Positions 34,801 to 46,800 of a DNA stretch of 64,000 nucleotides are shown here, one piece after another. Below the pieces are notes generated by a model, which saw only the letters and a program-made list of their open reading frames with translations, did no database searches and was not told the DNA's origin. Numbering within the stretch: the first letter of the stretch is position 1; each line of letters starts with the position of its first letter. The position numbers and the translations under genes are program-made. Origin of the DNA: Luscinia megarhynchos (taxonomy: Eukaryota > Chordata > Aves > Passeriformes > Turdidae); the NCBI GenBank assembly GCA_034336665.1, contig CM067592.1, forward strand, positions 49,121,783-49,185,782. Reading direction: 5' to 3'.

Positions 34801-37800
34801 AAATATGCTACAAACAAACAAAAAAACAAAGCTTACCACTGGAGGGTATTTCATGTCAAGCTGTAAAAGAAAGGCACCGGGAGATGCTAAGAAATTTATT
34901 ACACATGTGTTATGTCAAGATATAGCAGAAAGGCACATGAAGGAGGTAACAAACCTGTTATACCCATGTGGTGCTGTTCACACGATGAAGTACAAAGGTT
35001 TCTTTATAGAACAGATGTGATAATTTCTCCATTATGAAGAACAGCAGTAGTCTCAGTTGTATAAAAAGAGAAAACTCACTGAGTTTTACAGAAGAGAAGC
35101 TGTACTAGAAATCCACATCACAAAATGTCAAGATGTAAGTACAATAAATTAGTCTGTGCCCTAAAACAGGCAAGATAGATGTTTCTCTTCAGTCAACAAC
35201 CAAGTCAGCTAAGAAACTCTAGCCAAAGGATATCCAGCAATCACAGTTTCATTACCAAAATTACTACATCCTGAAGATATTCTCATTAGCTACATTAGCT
35301 ACATAAGTACTCTTAAAATACAAAGCAAATAATGCAAACAAGCCATTTCCATCTGGGGAAAATATGGAGTGAGAAAAACATGAGACAGAGTGTTTTGATG
35401 TTATCCAGAAGGCTTGAGGGCGGAATCTCCTTCAATAGAAGATGCTATCACTACTCTGTGTCCCATGGTGGGGGGGAAGTAGGAATATTTCTTCATTCAA
35501 AAGCAATGTCTGCTTTTCCAACAGGCATTCTGCTCAAAGGAACCTCTGACCATTAGTTTTCTCCCAAACAGCCCTCCACCACTAGTGAAGACGAAAACCT
35601 TTCTTCTGGTTTCTCCTCATCTTGATATCCCATCTTCTTTCTGCCTTTGAAATAAACAGAGTGAACAAGAAAGACCACAGCCAGTATATCTGTCAGGGAC
35701 CTTGATGACAAATAGGCTTTGGTTGCACTGACAAGCGTCTGCCAGAGCCTCCATCTACACCATCTGACTGGAGCCTCCATTTAACCTCATGTCTGTGCCT
35801 TCAGTCTCTGCTTAGCTACATAATAGGTGCACTTGCCCCTACTGTGCCTGAATTATTGTTTGGATTCACCTGCCTTCAGTGCCAGGGGACAGCATTTTGT
35901 TGCCAAAGTCATTGCCTGGTCTGCCTCGTGTCTGCTCTCCTGTGCTGGTTTTGCACATTTGACATTTGGCGAGGTGGGAAGAAACCACCCATGGAAATTA
36001 TTTTTCTGAGAGGAAAAAGGTTTTTTTCTGAAACCTTCTTGTGGGAAACAGCCTCTTCTTGTGTTACCTGACCCTCCCGTGATGAAAAGACACTTGCCTT
36101 CCTAAAAAAGTCCCACTTTTCCTTAGGACTGTAATTTCTGCCTCTGGGAGTCCTCCTTAACCGCAATCCTTAAATGCTTTTCCAGTCTGTCACATCCAGT
36201 AACATCTAAATGGTGGCAGTGAGTACTCAATTCAGCATAATAAAAATGCTATGGGAAACAAGACAGAATATTCACTGACCATCTCCAAGTATGTATTATG
36301 ATTTAGACTGAGAACATACCAAAATTTCTGATGCACCCTCAAAACAGCCACCTCATTGGTGATGCCTTACATACATATCCAAGATTCATACTGATTGGAT
36401 CCTGGGAAAAGGGCAATGAAAAGGACTAAGAATTAGATCTCTGCAGCCATTCTCACTGCATGGACTCCTATTAAATTTTTCTACTTTTTTTTTGTCTCAA
36501 GGACAAAGGGTGTCTCAAAACAGTCAGATACAGCAGGAGGTGTTTGGTACTATATTATCAGCATTATCCTGAGAGTTGAAACATGAAGTACTCCTCTTGT
36601 TCTGTGCCTGTTTTGTCTCCAGATCCTCTGCTCTGTGATTCACATGGCTACCTTTGAACTTAAACATGGATTTGGGGTGATATTCTGGGTTTCCTCTGAA
36701 CTGGCCAATACCAAATATTTATTTTAAAAACAAAATGTATTCACCTCACTGGGGATGGGGGCTGTATATTTGAAATTTTACAGATTCTGTCAGTTCTATG
36801 CACAAATACTGATTTTGGAGCATAATTTTACATCCCGAATTTGCTACATTTTGCATCAGTGTTTTCCTTTAAGGTCTGGTAACAATTTAAAAGTTTATAT
36901 CAACAGGCACAATCAGAATATCTTTCATTTTCTGCCATTCTTAAATATTACACACCATTTCAAGGCTCTTAAAATCCAAACTCTGTCTAAGACTTTTGAT
37001 GTTCTCACCAGATCTTTTGCCACCTTCTAAAGCATCCAAAGATCTTGCCAGCTCTGGACAGGCTATAGTTAACAGGTTAGTTCTGCTGTTTCCAACACTG
37101 GTAATTTAATTAGTACTTTCCATGATACCGACATATATTAATTTGTTGCCATTTGCAATAAATGCTATTTAGGTTTATTGTGATTAGAATGATTTTGCAG
37201 TGACATCATGAGATAAAACATGGTCTTGAATGGTAGGTGAGTTCTAACTAAAAAACCGTTTTCCTTATGTGAGGTTATTACAGACTTTTATAGTGAAACA
37301 GCATAGCTAAATTCTTTAATGGTAATTTAATGAATGACTATAGCAAGAGCATGTATATTTTAACACAGTCTCACACTTACCAGAACAGAAATTTACTGAG
37401 TTTATCTCAGAAAAGAAAAACAACCACCCTCCACTCCTGTGCCCCCCACAAAAGCAAAAACAAAAACAAACAAACAAACAAACAAACCCCCCAAAACCAA
37501 AAACCAACCAATTAAACAAAAAATCCACTGCTGCTGAACCATGGTCACACAGTGATTTCAGTCTCAGCAAAACTCAGGTTTCTGATAAATACAGCTTTTA
37601 GTAGCTCAGCAAAACAATTTCCCCCTTTTCTTTGCTGCCAGTAAAATTCTGCTAAAATTTGCACCCAGTTTTCCTCAAAGCACCAGGCCCCTTAGTGGAA
37701 GACACAGAATGGTAAACCACAATATGTAATTGTCACTTTGAGTGCTTCCCTTAAGGAGCTGGCTTAGTCAGAGAAAGCATCTACTTTCGTTTCTCAGCAG

Positions 37801-40800
37801 AGTCAAAGCTGCCGCTTGTATTTGCGACTCTCAGTGCAGCCAGGAGTTCAGTGGAGCTGCCAAACCCTACCAGGGGTTGCCAGCCTGTACAGTGCATGCT
37901 AAACCTGACAGGGGCTGGACCATGGGAGACCATGGCTGCTCCTTCCAGATGTCTGCTCAGCTACCCTACTGTACTAATTATTACCAGAAAGATGGAGGGA
38001 GTTACTTCTCTAAATCCAGTTTGTGGAGTGACTTTGCAGTTTAGTTGCAGCAAAACAGATGAGAAGCTGGTTAAATTGCAGTGAATAGCAAGGTTTAATC
38101 AGGACTGTCGTTTCTTGAGCTACAGTCTCTAGTTGAAAGCCTTGTGTTGTCAGGCTGGAGCAAAGCTAAATGACCTAGTCAATGAGTACCCTGCTAAGAA
38201 ATCTCTTAGGTGTTTTTCCAGGAAACCAAACAAAGAAGTTCCTACTAGAAGTGGTACTGTATAGTATTCTCAGAAATAGAATGTATCTGGTTGCATAAAC
38301 ACAACATTTTATAAAGAACTGGAATTTTAGTAGGAGAATCACCTGAAAAAAAAACAATGTATCTAATTATTTGGAGTAAATAGGAGCTACATAAAATGGA
38401 TAATAGGTCCTCATTGAACAGAGAGCAGCTTAGAAGACCTTTTAGCTGCCAAATACTGATTTAGGTCATAAACACTCAAAACCATGGAATTACAATTACA
38501 ACTCCAAAACCAGAAATTTTTGTTTTGCTTTGTTTTCATAGTGTATGCAAGTGTTAGCAATATGGATAAAAACAATATCAGTATGAGAAAAATACAGTAG
38601 GTGTTAGTTTCTTTAAACCTGATAGAATCACATCAAAGACAAGTAATTTTTAGTAAAATATGGTGTTGCTAAAACCAGATAAACATTTGTTTAAAATAGA
38701 TCAGGTTGACTAATTGCATCTGTCTACTTGTATTTGTATGCTGAGCAGACAAAATATTGTGCACCCAGGCCCTGATGCTATAATTGGATCTGTGCATACA
38801 GATCTCTGTTCTTCCTCGACATTCTGTTTAATTAAATTACACTATATACCTCTTTAAAGTAAACAAGACCATCATTCAGTTTATATGTCCGTATAGAAGA
38901 GGCAGCTGGAAACAACACATCCATTCAACACAATCACACACACCAGATTTATAGACAGTACAACTTTATGGACTTCCCTAAAGTTGCAAGAAACAAGAAA
39001 TTGACATGGATCAGGAAGAATACAGTTTAAATTAATGAGAAAAAGAGAAAAAGCAACAGACATAAAGAATTAGAGAAGCAAGCAACACTTATTAAATAGA
39101 ATAAGTGGACCCATTAAAAACAAACAAAACCACAAATGAACAAAACCTCCAAACCCCAAACAAAAAACCCACTAAAAGTGTGACAGGTGAAGTAGGAATA
39201 TAACCCTCAAACTCCAAGTTTGCTTTCTAGAAGTGTTTTCCCTCCTATCTCTCTCTTTTCCCTTCACTCCTTGCCTCCCAGGAAGGGAATGATCAAAGTT
39301 TTCTTCCTTTCTGTTGTTCCCTGCTTGTGTTAGCAAACAGCTTGCAGGCCCTATCAAAAAGGATTTATTTTCTTTTTCTATTATAACAATCTATCAAAAT
39401 TTCTATTTGCTTTGTGAAATGCAGTTGAAAGTTAATTTAAAAGCATTCTTTAATGGCAGCAAAGTCTAGATTACTGGCAAAACACACTTCTTTCTATTTT
39501 TATAGTGTACAGAGCAATTACAGGAGAACCCTTATAGTATTTTAAAATTACATTGTATATTTAACTTGTAACAAGAAACATGTGTGCTAAGGGATGAAAC
39601 TTTATGTCATTTTTCACAATCTGACCTCTAAAGAAAAGTTCTTTCAAAGGACTCCAAAATCCTTAATTTTTAGATTTACACATGTATAAAAATTTAATTA
39701 CTAACATATATAAAATATATTCCAATACATTGGAAATATTGAATATATTAGTGTATTCTCATATGCGTGTATGTTCTCATAGTAGCATATCTAAAATGGA
39801 TACACCTATATTCTTACTTCCTTTTCTCATAATCATAATAACTGATCCAAACATAACCATTTCTGGGTCCGCTGTTACGTCTAAAATTTTTTTTTTGAGC
39901 CTTATATTAAGACTAAAATTCATTTTATTCAAACAGCTACTCCCCAAAGTACTTCTTTGATCATGGTGATTTGTCTTGTTCCTGTAAGGGAACAGAAAAG
40001 CAAGCTCCTAGATACTCTTGTTTTCTTAGGAGTGAAGTCCATCAGACTCCCAGGACATTCAAGGATTGTCCTGTGACTGTCATCCATTTGATTGAGGCTA
40101 CACTTTTGTTTAACAACACAGCCCAGAAAAAGAGTTATCTCAGGGAAGTCCACCCAACACAGGAGATAACCAGAGGAACACAATTCCTTGGAGTTACATG
40201 AAACGAAGCTGTCTCTGTCTGGTATCTCCAGGGCACCTCCTGTCCTCCGGCGCTCACTTCTAGGGAGCAGGATGTAGACGCAGCTCACTTGAAATGCACA
40301 CAGCCATGAGTATGTCACCAGGCCTTGCTCAGCATCACCCAGCTTCCTGCTCTACTCTCCAGTCAGGGGACCAGACATCTGTCCACTGGCCCACCTATCG
40401 ACCCCGGAGGCACCAGCTTGGGCTGTTACTTTGTTGTTTAGTTATTGCACCCAGAGGATGTGGATGTCTGAAACTCTGCTATGGGAAACCTGGAGATGGT
40501 GAGGAAATCTGGTGTGACTGTGTGAGTGGGGAGGTGCAGCTGTGAAGAGGCCTTAGTCTCAGCTCAGGTGGTGCAAGAGTGACTGCCAGAGTGGCTCCAG
40601 GTCAGGTAGGAAAGTTCCCTTTACATATGGCTTAGCAAATTTACAAAGCCACACGTCCAGCTTTAACAGGGACAGGAGCTGACCACCTTTTAACAGCGCA
40701 AGAGCCAGTACTGAGGCTGTGCCCCGTGGAGAGATGGCACGCCCAGCATCCAGCTCAGGACTGGTACCCGACAGGTCTGGTGGTGCTGGGTGAGCAGCCG

Positions 40801-40912
40801 GCTTCCCCCTCTGTCCTGGCTGCCCTGAGTGCTCTGTGGGGACCCAAAGGCCGGGAGGACACTGGGGCCCTCAAGGGACGGTGAAATCCCTGTGGCTGCC
40901 CCCTGAACCTTG
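31866..40912. other. Intergenic, 9 kb, low-complexity tracts only
   Basis: AT-rich DNA. A CAAA/CAAAA tract lies at about 37,445-37,515 and another A/C-rich tract at about 39,114-39,176. Small ORFs (for example 34,721-35,020 and 36,755-37,030) show no domain, codon structure or splice context that would support a gene. GC content rises from about 40,200 toward the CR1 and the PTBP3 promoter. Confidence 0.5.
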
Positions 40913-40948
40913 CAGGGCCAGGGCCAGGGCCAGGGCCAGGGCCAGGGG
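40913..40948 (+). repeat. GGGCCA hexamer microsatellite
   Basis: About six perfect copies of a GGGCCA/CAGGGC unit lie immediately left of the CR1 fragment that leads to the PTBP3 CpG island. Confidence 0.9.
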
Positions 40949-41598
40949 AGGAGTGGATAGGAAGCTGCCCAGTAGAAAAGGACCTGGGGGTGCTGGTCTA
41001 CAGATAATGGGACATGAGGCAGCAGTCTGCTCAGTGACCAAAAATGACAGTGCCATCTTGTACCAGAAATAATGTGGCCAAGAGCACCAGGACAGTGACT
41101 ACCCCTCTGCACTGGGCACTGGTGAGACTGTGCTTCAAGTGCTGCTTTCAGTTCTGAGCAGGAAAGACCCTGGGGTTCTGGAGAGAGCCCAGAGAAGGAA
41201 AACATCGAGGAAAGGTTTGGAGCACAAGTCTGATGAAGAGTAGCTGAGGGAGCTGGGGCTGTTTATCCTGGAGAAAAGCAGGCTCGGCGGAGCCCTCATC
41301 ACCCTCCACAACTGCCTGAAAGGAGGCTATAGCCAGGTCGGGGACGGTCCCTTCTTCCAGGCAACCAGGGATACGACAAGAGGGAATGGCCTTACGCTGT
41401 GCCAGGGGAGGACATCAGGAGGATTTTTTTCACAGAAGGGGAGATTAAAGTTTGGAATGGGCTGCGCAGGGATGTAGTAGAGTCACCGTCCCTGGAGGCT
41501 TAACGAAGGACTGGACGCAGTGCCACGGTTTAATCGACATAGTCTTCGGTCACAGGTCGGGCTCGATGACCTCGCAGTCTTTTCCAACTTAAACGATG
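40949..41598 (+). mobile_element. CR1 LINE fragment, plus strand, ending at the PTBP3 promoter
   Basis: Sense CR1 text is clear: GGACCTGGGGGTGCTGGTCT, then AATAATGTGGCCAAGAGCAC, CTGGGGCTGTTTATCCTGGA, and the terminal part GCTCGATGACCTCGCAGTCT followed by TTTTCCAACTTAAACGATG. An internal segment is missing or scrambled around 40,995-41,045. The 3' end abuts the CpG island without a gap. Confidence 0.92.
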
Positions 41599-41599
41599 C

Positions 41600-42560
41600 C
41601 GAGGGATCACCGCCGCCCTCCGGTGCCCGGGGCGGGCGGGCGAGCCCACGGCACAGCCCGACCGCGCCCCACAGCGGCGGGACCGCCGCACTGCGCAGGC
41701 GCCGCGCAGGGAGAGCCGGCTGGGGGGCGGGCCCTCGGTGCGCATGCGCCGCGCTCCGCCCGGGGCGGCCCCGCCCGCGGGCGCTCCCCGCCCGCCGGGC
41801 CGGGCCGGGCTGCGCACGGGGTCCCGCTCCGCCGCCGCGCCGGGGCCGCGCTGAGGGGCGGGCGGCGGCCGCTGGCCGCGGGGAGCGCCCTGAGGCTTCC
41901 ACCTGGTGCCGCCTGGGGCGGGGCGGGGCGGGGCGGGGCGGTGACCAGCACATCCCGGCTCCTTCTTCCTCGTACCAGCGGGGGTGGAGAGATAGGGGCT
42001 GGGGGAGGTCCTCTCCGCCTCCGTCGGAGGGAGCGGAGCGGAGCGGAGCGGAGCGAGGGGAAAGGTGGGTGTCGGAGAGGGGCCGGGTTTCGGAGGGGCC
42101 GGGCTTGGGGTGGGGATATTCCCGAGGGCTGCTCCGCCAGGTACTTGTGGAAGGAGGAAGCCGGCGGCCGTCGCCGACCGGGAGCTGAGGGGCCGGGCGC
42201 TGCCGCGGGAACTTTGTGGTACTCGGGGCGCGCGGGTCTCGGAAGCGATTCCGTTCCCTTCCTCTTTCTCTCTTTTTCTCCCAGCGCGGCCGGAGTCGCG
42301 TTTTCCCCAGGGCCGCGGCCAGGGCGGGTGTCGCGCCCCGTGCGGCCGTGGCCCCGCGGCCGGGATGCGCCGGGAAGCGCCGCTCCGCGGGGCGGAGGTG
42401 GCGGCCGTCGCTCGGGGCCTGCGCTTGCCCGGCTTTTAAACTTTATTACGGAGTTACCCCTACGGAGGTAGTAAAAAAGGTCCTTTGGCGCGCGGGCTTC
42501 TTAGCGGTGAGTCGCGATGAGTTTTTGGGTGTTTGGGTTTCACGTGGTAGGTGAAGTTTA
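41600..42560 (+). promoter_or_regulatory. PTBP3: PTBP3 CpG-island promoter and first-exon region
   Basis: About 950 nt of very GC- and CpG-rich DNA lie upstream of the PTBP3 coding exons on the same strand. They contain a run of Sp1-type GC boxes (GGGGC repeated, 41,916-41,941), a GAGCG pentamer run (42,031-42,055), several CCGCCC boxes and no TATA box in an obvious position. This is the usual architecture of a housekeeping promoter. Several GT donors are available for a non-coding first exon (AAAG|GTGGGT near 42,065, CCAG|GTACTT near 42,141, AGCG|GTGAGT at 42,506/42,507). The transcription start cannot be placed from sequence alone. Open frames across the island are compositional. Confidence 0.8.
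42285..42506 (+). other. PTBP3: Candidate PTBP3 5' UTR exon inside the CpG island
   Basis: A strong pyrimidine tract (TCTTTCTCTCTTTTTCTCCC) ends in CCAG at 42,284, and a good donor GCG|GTGAGT follows at 42,507. Together they could define a second, alternative untranslated exon spliced from a donor further left in the island. The segment could equally be part of one long first exon. No in-frame connection to the PTBP3 protein is visible, so it would be non-coding. Confidence 0.3.
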
Positions 42561-45500
42561 GTACCCCACGTCTGGGGCGTGCTTGTCTGTAGCGGAGAAC
42601 GCGTGGAGCCTCTGCTCCTTGCCTTGTCGCTGGTGCCTGGTGGAAGTGCATATGTGGAAGCGAACTGATTGACATCTATTCTGCAGGGTTAATCAATAAT
42701 CAGAATGGTTATTCATGTAATGCATTTTTATAGACCTTACTGAAAGCCTTAACTATGCAGCAGATTGTTACAGGGATGAAGTTGCTACAGCATTGTCATC
42801 CTCAGAAGATAAAAATATTTTTAACAAGTCTCAAGTATTGTGCTCCCATTGCTAGGATAGTGTGATGGTAGCTTATTGTCGTATGTCTTGATAAAGTTTC
42901 TCAACTTGAAACTAAGTAATAAACCCAAGTTCATTGTGTGTACTGCCAACTTCCCTCACTGCTTTTTAAGTGAAAATATGGTTGCTGTTATTTTTCCTTT
43001 ACCTATACATGTTTCAAAATCCAGAGTCTAGGAAGCATGGCCATGGTGGGAAATTCAGCTGTCCCAGGGAACTAACCATGCCTAGTGTTTATTTTTGTTC
43101 ATCATAATCATATGCAGAGGTGAAAATACAAATGTTCACTGAAATCAGATTCCAACTTCATGCAAAGATGTAGATATTACATACACTACCTTAAACTGCA
43201 TCCTGCATCTCAGTGACATGTAAAATTCTTAAAATCTAGGTATTCTGATACAAAAGTTGTCTTTTAACAAAGATGTCTTTTAACACACTTTGTAGTAGAA
43301 GCCTTTATAGGGAGACATGTTGACTAGACCAGCCTTTTATAAATGATGATTAATCAAACAGCAAATAGTTTTAAGAGGTATCTTTTTGAAGAATTTAATT
43401 TTAAAAATGTACTGAGTAATCCTGCTATGTTCATCATTTTTTCACATTTGCTTTAAAACTGCATGTTGCAAAATTTCAAGAGAAAATTAGGGAAGTTCTC
43501 ACTGGAGTGAGAATCTTTTTTTTTATTCATCTGTCAAATGTGCTTATGGAGGAACTTGTGATTTTGTTTTTCCTTTGTTCTATTTGAGAATACAGGTCTT
43601 TGGTTTTCTTCTTAAGTTGTGGAATTGCTGTCTAATGTAGGTGTATGATCCCTATGCTGTCATACACCTAGTATGATGAGTCTCTTTTGCCAAGTATTTT
43701 TAAAAATTTTCATAAAGGTTTTATTATTTTATTCGAGAAAATAGTGAAAAAGAGTTGTCTGTCAGTTGATGTACTGCCCTGAAATACTAATGAAGATAAC
43801 TTAATATTGACATTGTTTCTGCTTTGGGTAGAAATGATGCAGGTAAAGTATACATAGTTCTTAAACTGTACAAATCTAATATTGCAAAGTAGAACCTCTC
43901 TAGTAAACTTCCTTTTGAGAGAGTAAAACAAACACTATAGATGCATTAAAGGTGAATCAACTGAGTGTTTTTAAAGAAATTTTTGGAAGTAGAGCCTTTG
44001 TGTTTCAGTGAAGATACAGGTGGTTGATGATAACTGCAAGTTTGAGTGTGCTCTGAGATGCTAAGTGCTGCCTGTGACACTTCAGGAAGACCAGGGGCAT
44101 TTTGGGTGATTTGGGGGTGTTCTTTTTTTGTTAGAAGATGCTAAATACCTTCTGAGAATTTAATGTCATTGGTTGATCACCTAACTGTTAGTCGAAAATG
44201 CAGGCTGTTAAGATAGGTGTTGATTAAAACTGCCCTAGTAAACCTAAAGTAAAACAAAATTTTTTGTAAGCTGTTTTGTGACTTTTTATTTTCAAGGGCG
44301 TTTAATTTACAAAAATGAAGTAAAAGAAGAAAAATTACACTTTCTCACTGCTTTAATACAGAAATGGTGTCATCAATTTATTTCTTTGGAGTGCTGGGGC
44401 TAATTTAGATCCAAACCTTATATTTAATGAGGATGAGAATATGTTAAAGAGAAATAACTTTTATTTGGATCGGAAAACTTCTGTAGAAAGCTATCAGAAT
44501 TTCAGTTTTATGGCAAAGAAATTCTCTTTATTTAAGCTTATTGTGTTAGCAGGAAAATGTGACAGGAGTGAAACTGGTAAAACTCAAAGAAACCAGAGTG
44601 GTGTGAACTGTAATTTTTTGTTTGCTATCAAAAGCAGACCAGATATGTACCTAGACCTATGGGTGTTTGTAGTTGAGGTTAGTGGCCTCCTTGTGGGTTA
44701 GTAAGAGGGCAGCTCAGGAACAACATTAAACACAGCAGCTGCATATTATTTTCAAATTAAATTCAGTCATTCTGGTACCAGATTAAATCTTCAGGTAATA
44801 AGACTTTGGAATTCTGGAAGCTCAAGCTTTTGAAGAGTCATCAACAACTTCTTTATTATTATCCACAGATTTCTGGCTCAGAAGCCTTTATTTATTTATC
44901 TATATTCTATATAGAATTGCACAGTTTACTTTTTCCTGTTGTTTCATAAATACTTGTTTTTAACCCACATGTGCTCGTGGGAAACATGTAGTGTAGCCTA
45001 GTATGAATAAAGTTACCTTTCCTTCTGAGCTTGCTCTTCACTCCTCAATCTTGTTTACTACTACTAACTGATATAATCAGAAATGGAAATCATCTATCAC
45101 AATCAGAAACATGAAAATAGCAAAATATAAATGAATCTCCTAGTTTCCCTAGCAGCTGTCAAATTACTGTTAATTTGATTTGGTCTGTAGTCAAGAAAAT
45201 TGATCTGCTTTGTGTACCCTGTCTGGGGAGATAAGCAGTTGATTTGGGTTCTACAGAGTATTTGTCAGGTTTTCTGCTGAACTAATCTGTGTTAAGTGAT
45301 AAGCACAAGTATTTGTCAACTGCCTTTTAAAGGATATCCTGAATAAACAAAATCTTGTATCAAAGCATGAGGATGAGAGTTAGTTATATCATAAAATTAT
45401 GCCTGCAGCTGCTGTTTCAAGGTACAGTTCTTAATTATTTTGCACTCACTAAGAGTGCATGTAATTGCACTCTTGCTTTTGGTTTTCCTACTTTTGACCA

Positions 45501-45601
45501 TTGTATATATTTTGTACTTTTGGTTTCACTTGTTGCTGCATATTTTTAATGAAAGACTATATTTAAGAGACTTTTTTTTCCTTTTTCTTTTCTCATTTCA
45601 G

Positions 45602-45639
45602 CATGTGAAAATTGTGCCTATTTCTTCAGGTCTGTGGAC
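45602..45639 (+). other. PTBP3: Candidate 38-nt alternative 5' UTR exon
   Basis: A long uninterrupted pyrimidine tract (CTTTTTTTTCCTTTTTCTTT and beyond, 45,571-45,600) ends in CAG at 45,601. A near-consensus donor GAC|GTGAGT follows 38 nt later. Spliced to the coding exon at 56,368 it would add no in-frame ATG (a TGA occurs upstream in that frame), so it would be untranslated. Support is only the quality of the paired splice sites. Confidence 0.22.
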
Positions 45640-46750
45640 GTGAGTTTCACTTTGGTGTTAGAGGCAGCATTTTTGACACACTTTGCAGAGTGGGTAGGTG
45701 GAAAAGCATTTTGTCTACTCCTCTTGACACCACTCTTCCCTGCTCTTGCTGTTTCCCTCTTGGCTGAAGTTGTTCAAACTCAGGTCTGCTGCCAAAAGAG
45801 CCGCACCATCCTCAACAGTTCATTTCTGCACCTCCCTCATAGTGTAGCAACTATCATATGTGAGCTTCATGGTAAAATAAATTATTCTGGTACCATGCTG
45901 CCTTGCATTTGTTAGTCACTGCAGTGAGAGCTGTGAAAAGACAAGGGTGAGGAATAGCATGACTGCCTTTGCTCACTGCAGCTGTAGATCAGCTTAAACT
46001 GTCCAGGAAACCACACCCTGAATTTCTTGTGAAAGCCAATGGAATGAATGCTCATATGATTCAATAAACCAACCATTATCTTTGCAATTAACTTCCTTAA
46101 TCACTTTGAACTACTAGTAATTTAACTTGTTGCCATTCTTATTCATTAAAAGCCATGGTGTATTGCAATGGCTTTTAAAGTCAAGGAGAAGATAAATCAT
46201 TCTTTCTGTAGTGAGTAGTAGAAGCAAAGGAATCAGAATTGTGTTTGCATGTGTACACTCTCTGAAAGTCTGCATACTTCATACCAGTGCACAGTGTATG
46301 ATGGGCTCAGTGATCTCTATTAGGATCTTTCCATTTAAATGAAATATTACTATTTTCTTGGAAGGTGGATTGTGTTAATGATGGGAATAAGGATGATCCA
46401 AAACCAGTTCACATATAGGCAGAAATCAAATCATACCATGTTGTCTGCTTTAGGTGGGACCAGACCGCATGGCAAAATTGGGGAATGATTACCCTTTCCT
46501 TGTCTGTCGGTTGCATGGTAGCTACAACTGAAGTGGCACATGAGAAGGATGTGACAAAATTCTAGAATATTGCTCCAGCTTTTGATCCAGCTTAGTAGAT
46601 GATTCCTAGACTGCACTGCTTTGGAAAAGACAATAAACATTTTTAAAGCAAGAATTCAAAGCACATTTTTGCACATGTCCAGAGTGATAACATACCTCAA
46701 GCGCTGCATTTGAATGTGTAAATTATGTCTCAACACTTTGAGATACAGAC

Positions 46751-46800
46751 TCTCCTCTCTTAAAGGTCTTTTCCAACCTAAATGATTCTGTAATTCTACA
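46751..46800 (+). mobile_element. CR1 3'-tail fragment
   Basis: TTAAAGGTCTTTTCCAACCT followed by AAATGATTCTGTAATTCTAC is a diverged CR1 3' terminus with its ATTCT-type tail, in sense orientation within the PTBP3 first intron. Confidence 0.7.

Noticed and set aside
34721..35020. 99-codon plus-strand ORF
   Set aside because: No similarity recognised and no supporting signals; AT-rich intergenic background.
35909..36170. Possible LTR start (TGTGCTGGTTTTG near 35,940)
   Set aside because: Only the first dozen bases resemble a bird LTR start. The following sequence does not continue the family and no matching end or target-site duplication was found.
41520..42471. 200-290-codon ORFs across the PTBP3 CpG island
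   Set aside because: They are Arg/Gly/Ala/Pro composition typical of CpG islands read in any frame, with no conserved PTBP3 N-terminus and no in-frame join to the coding exons.
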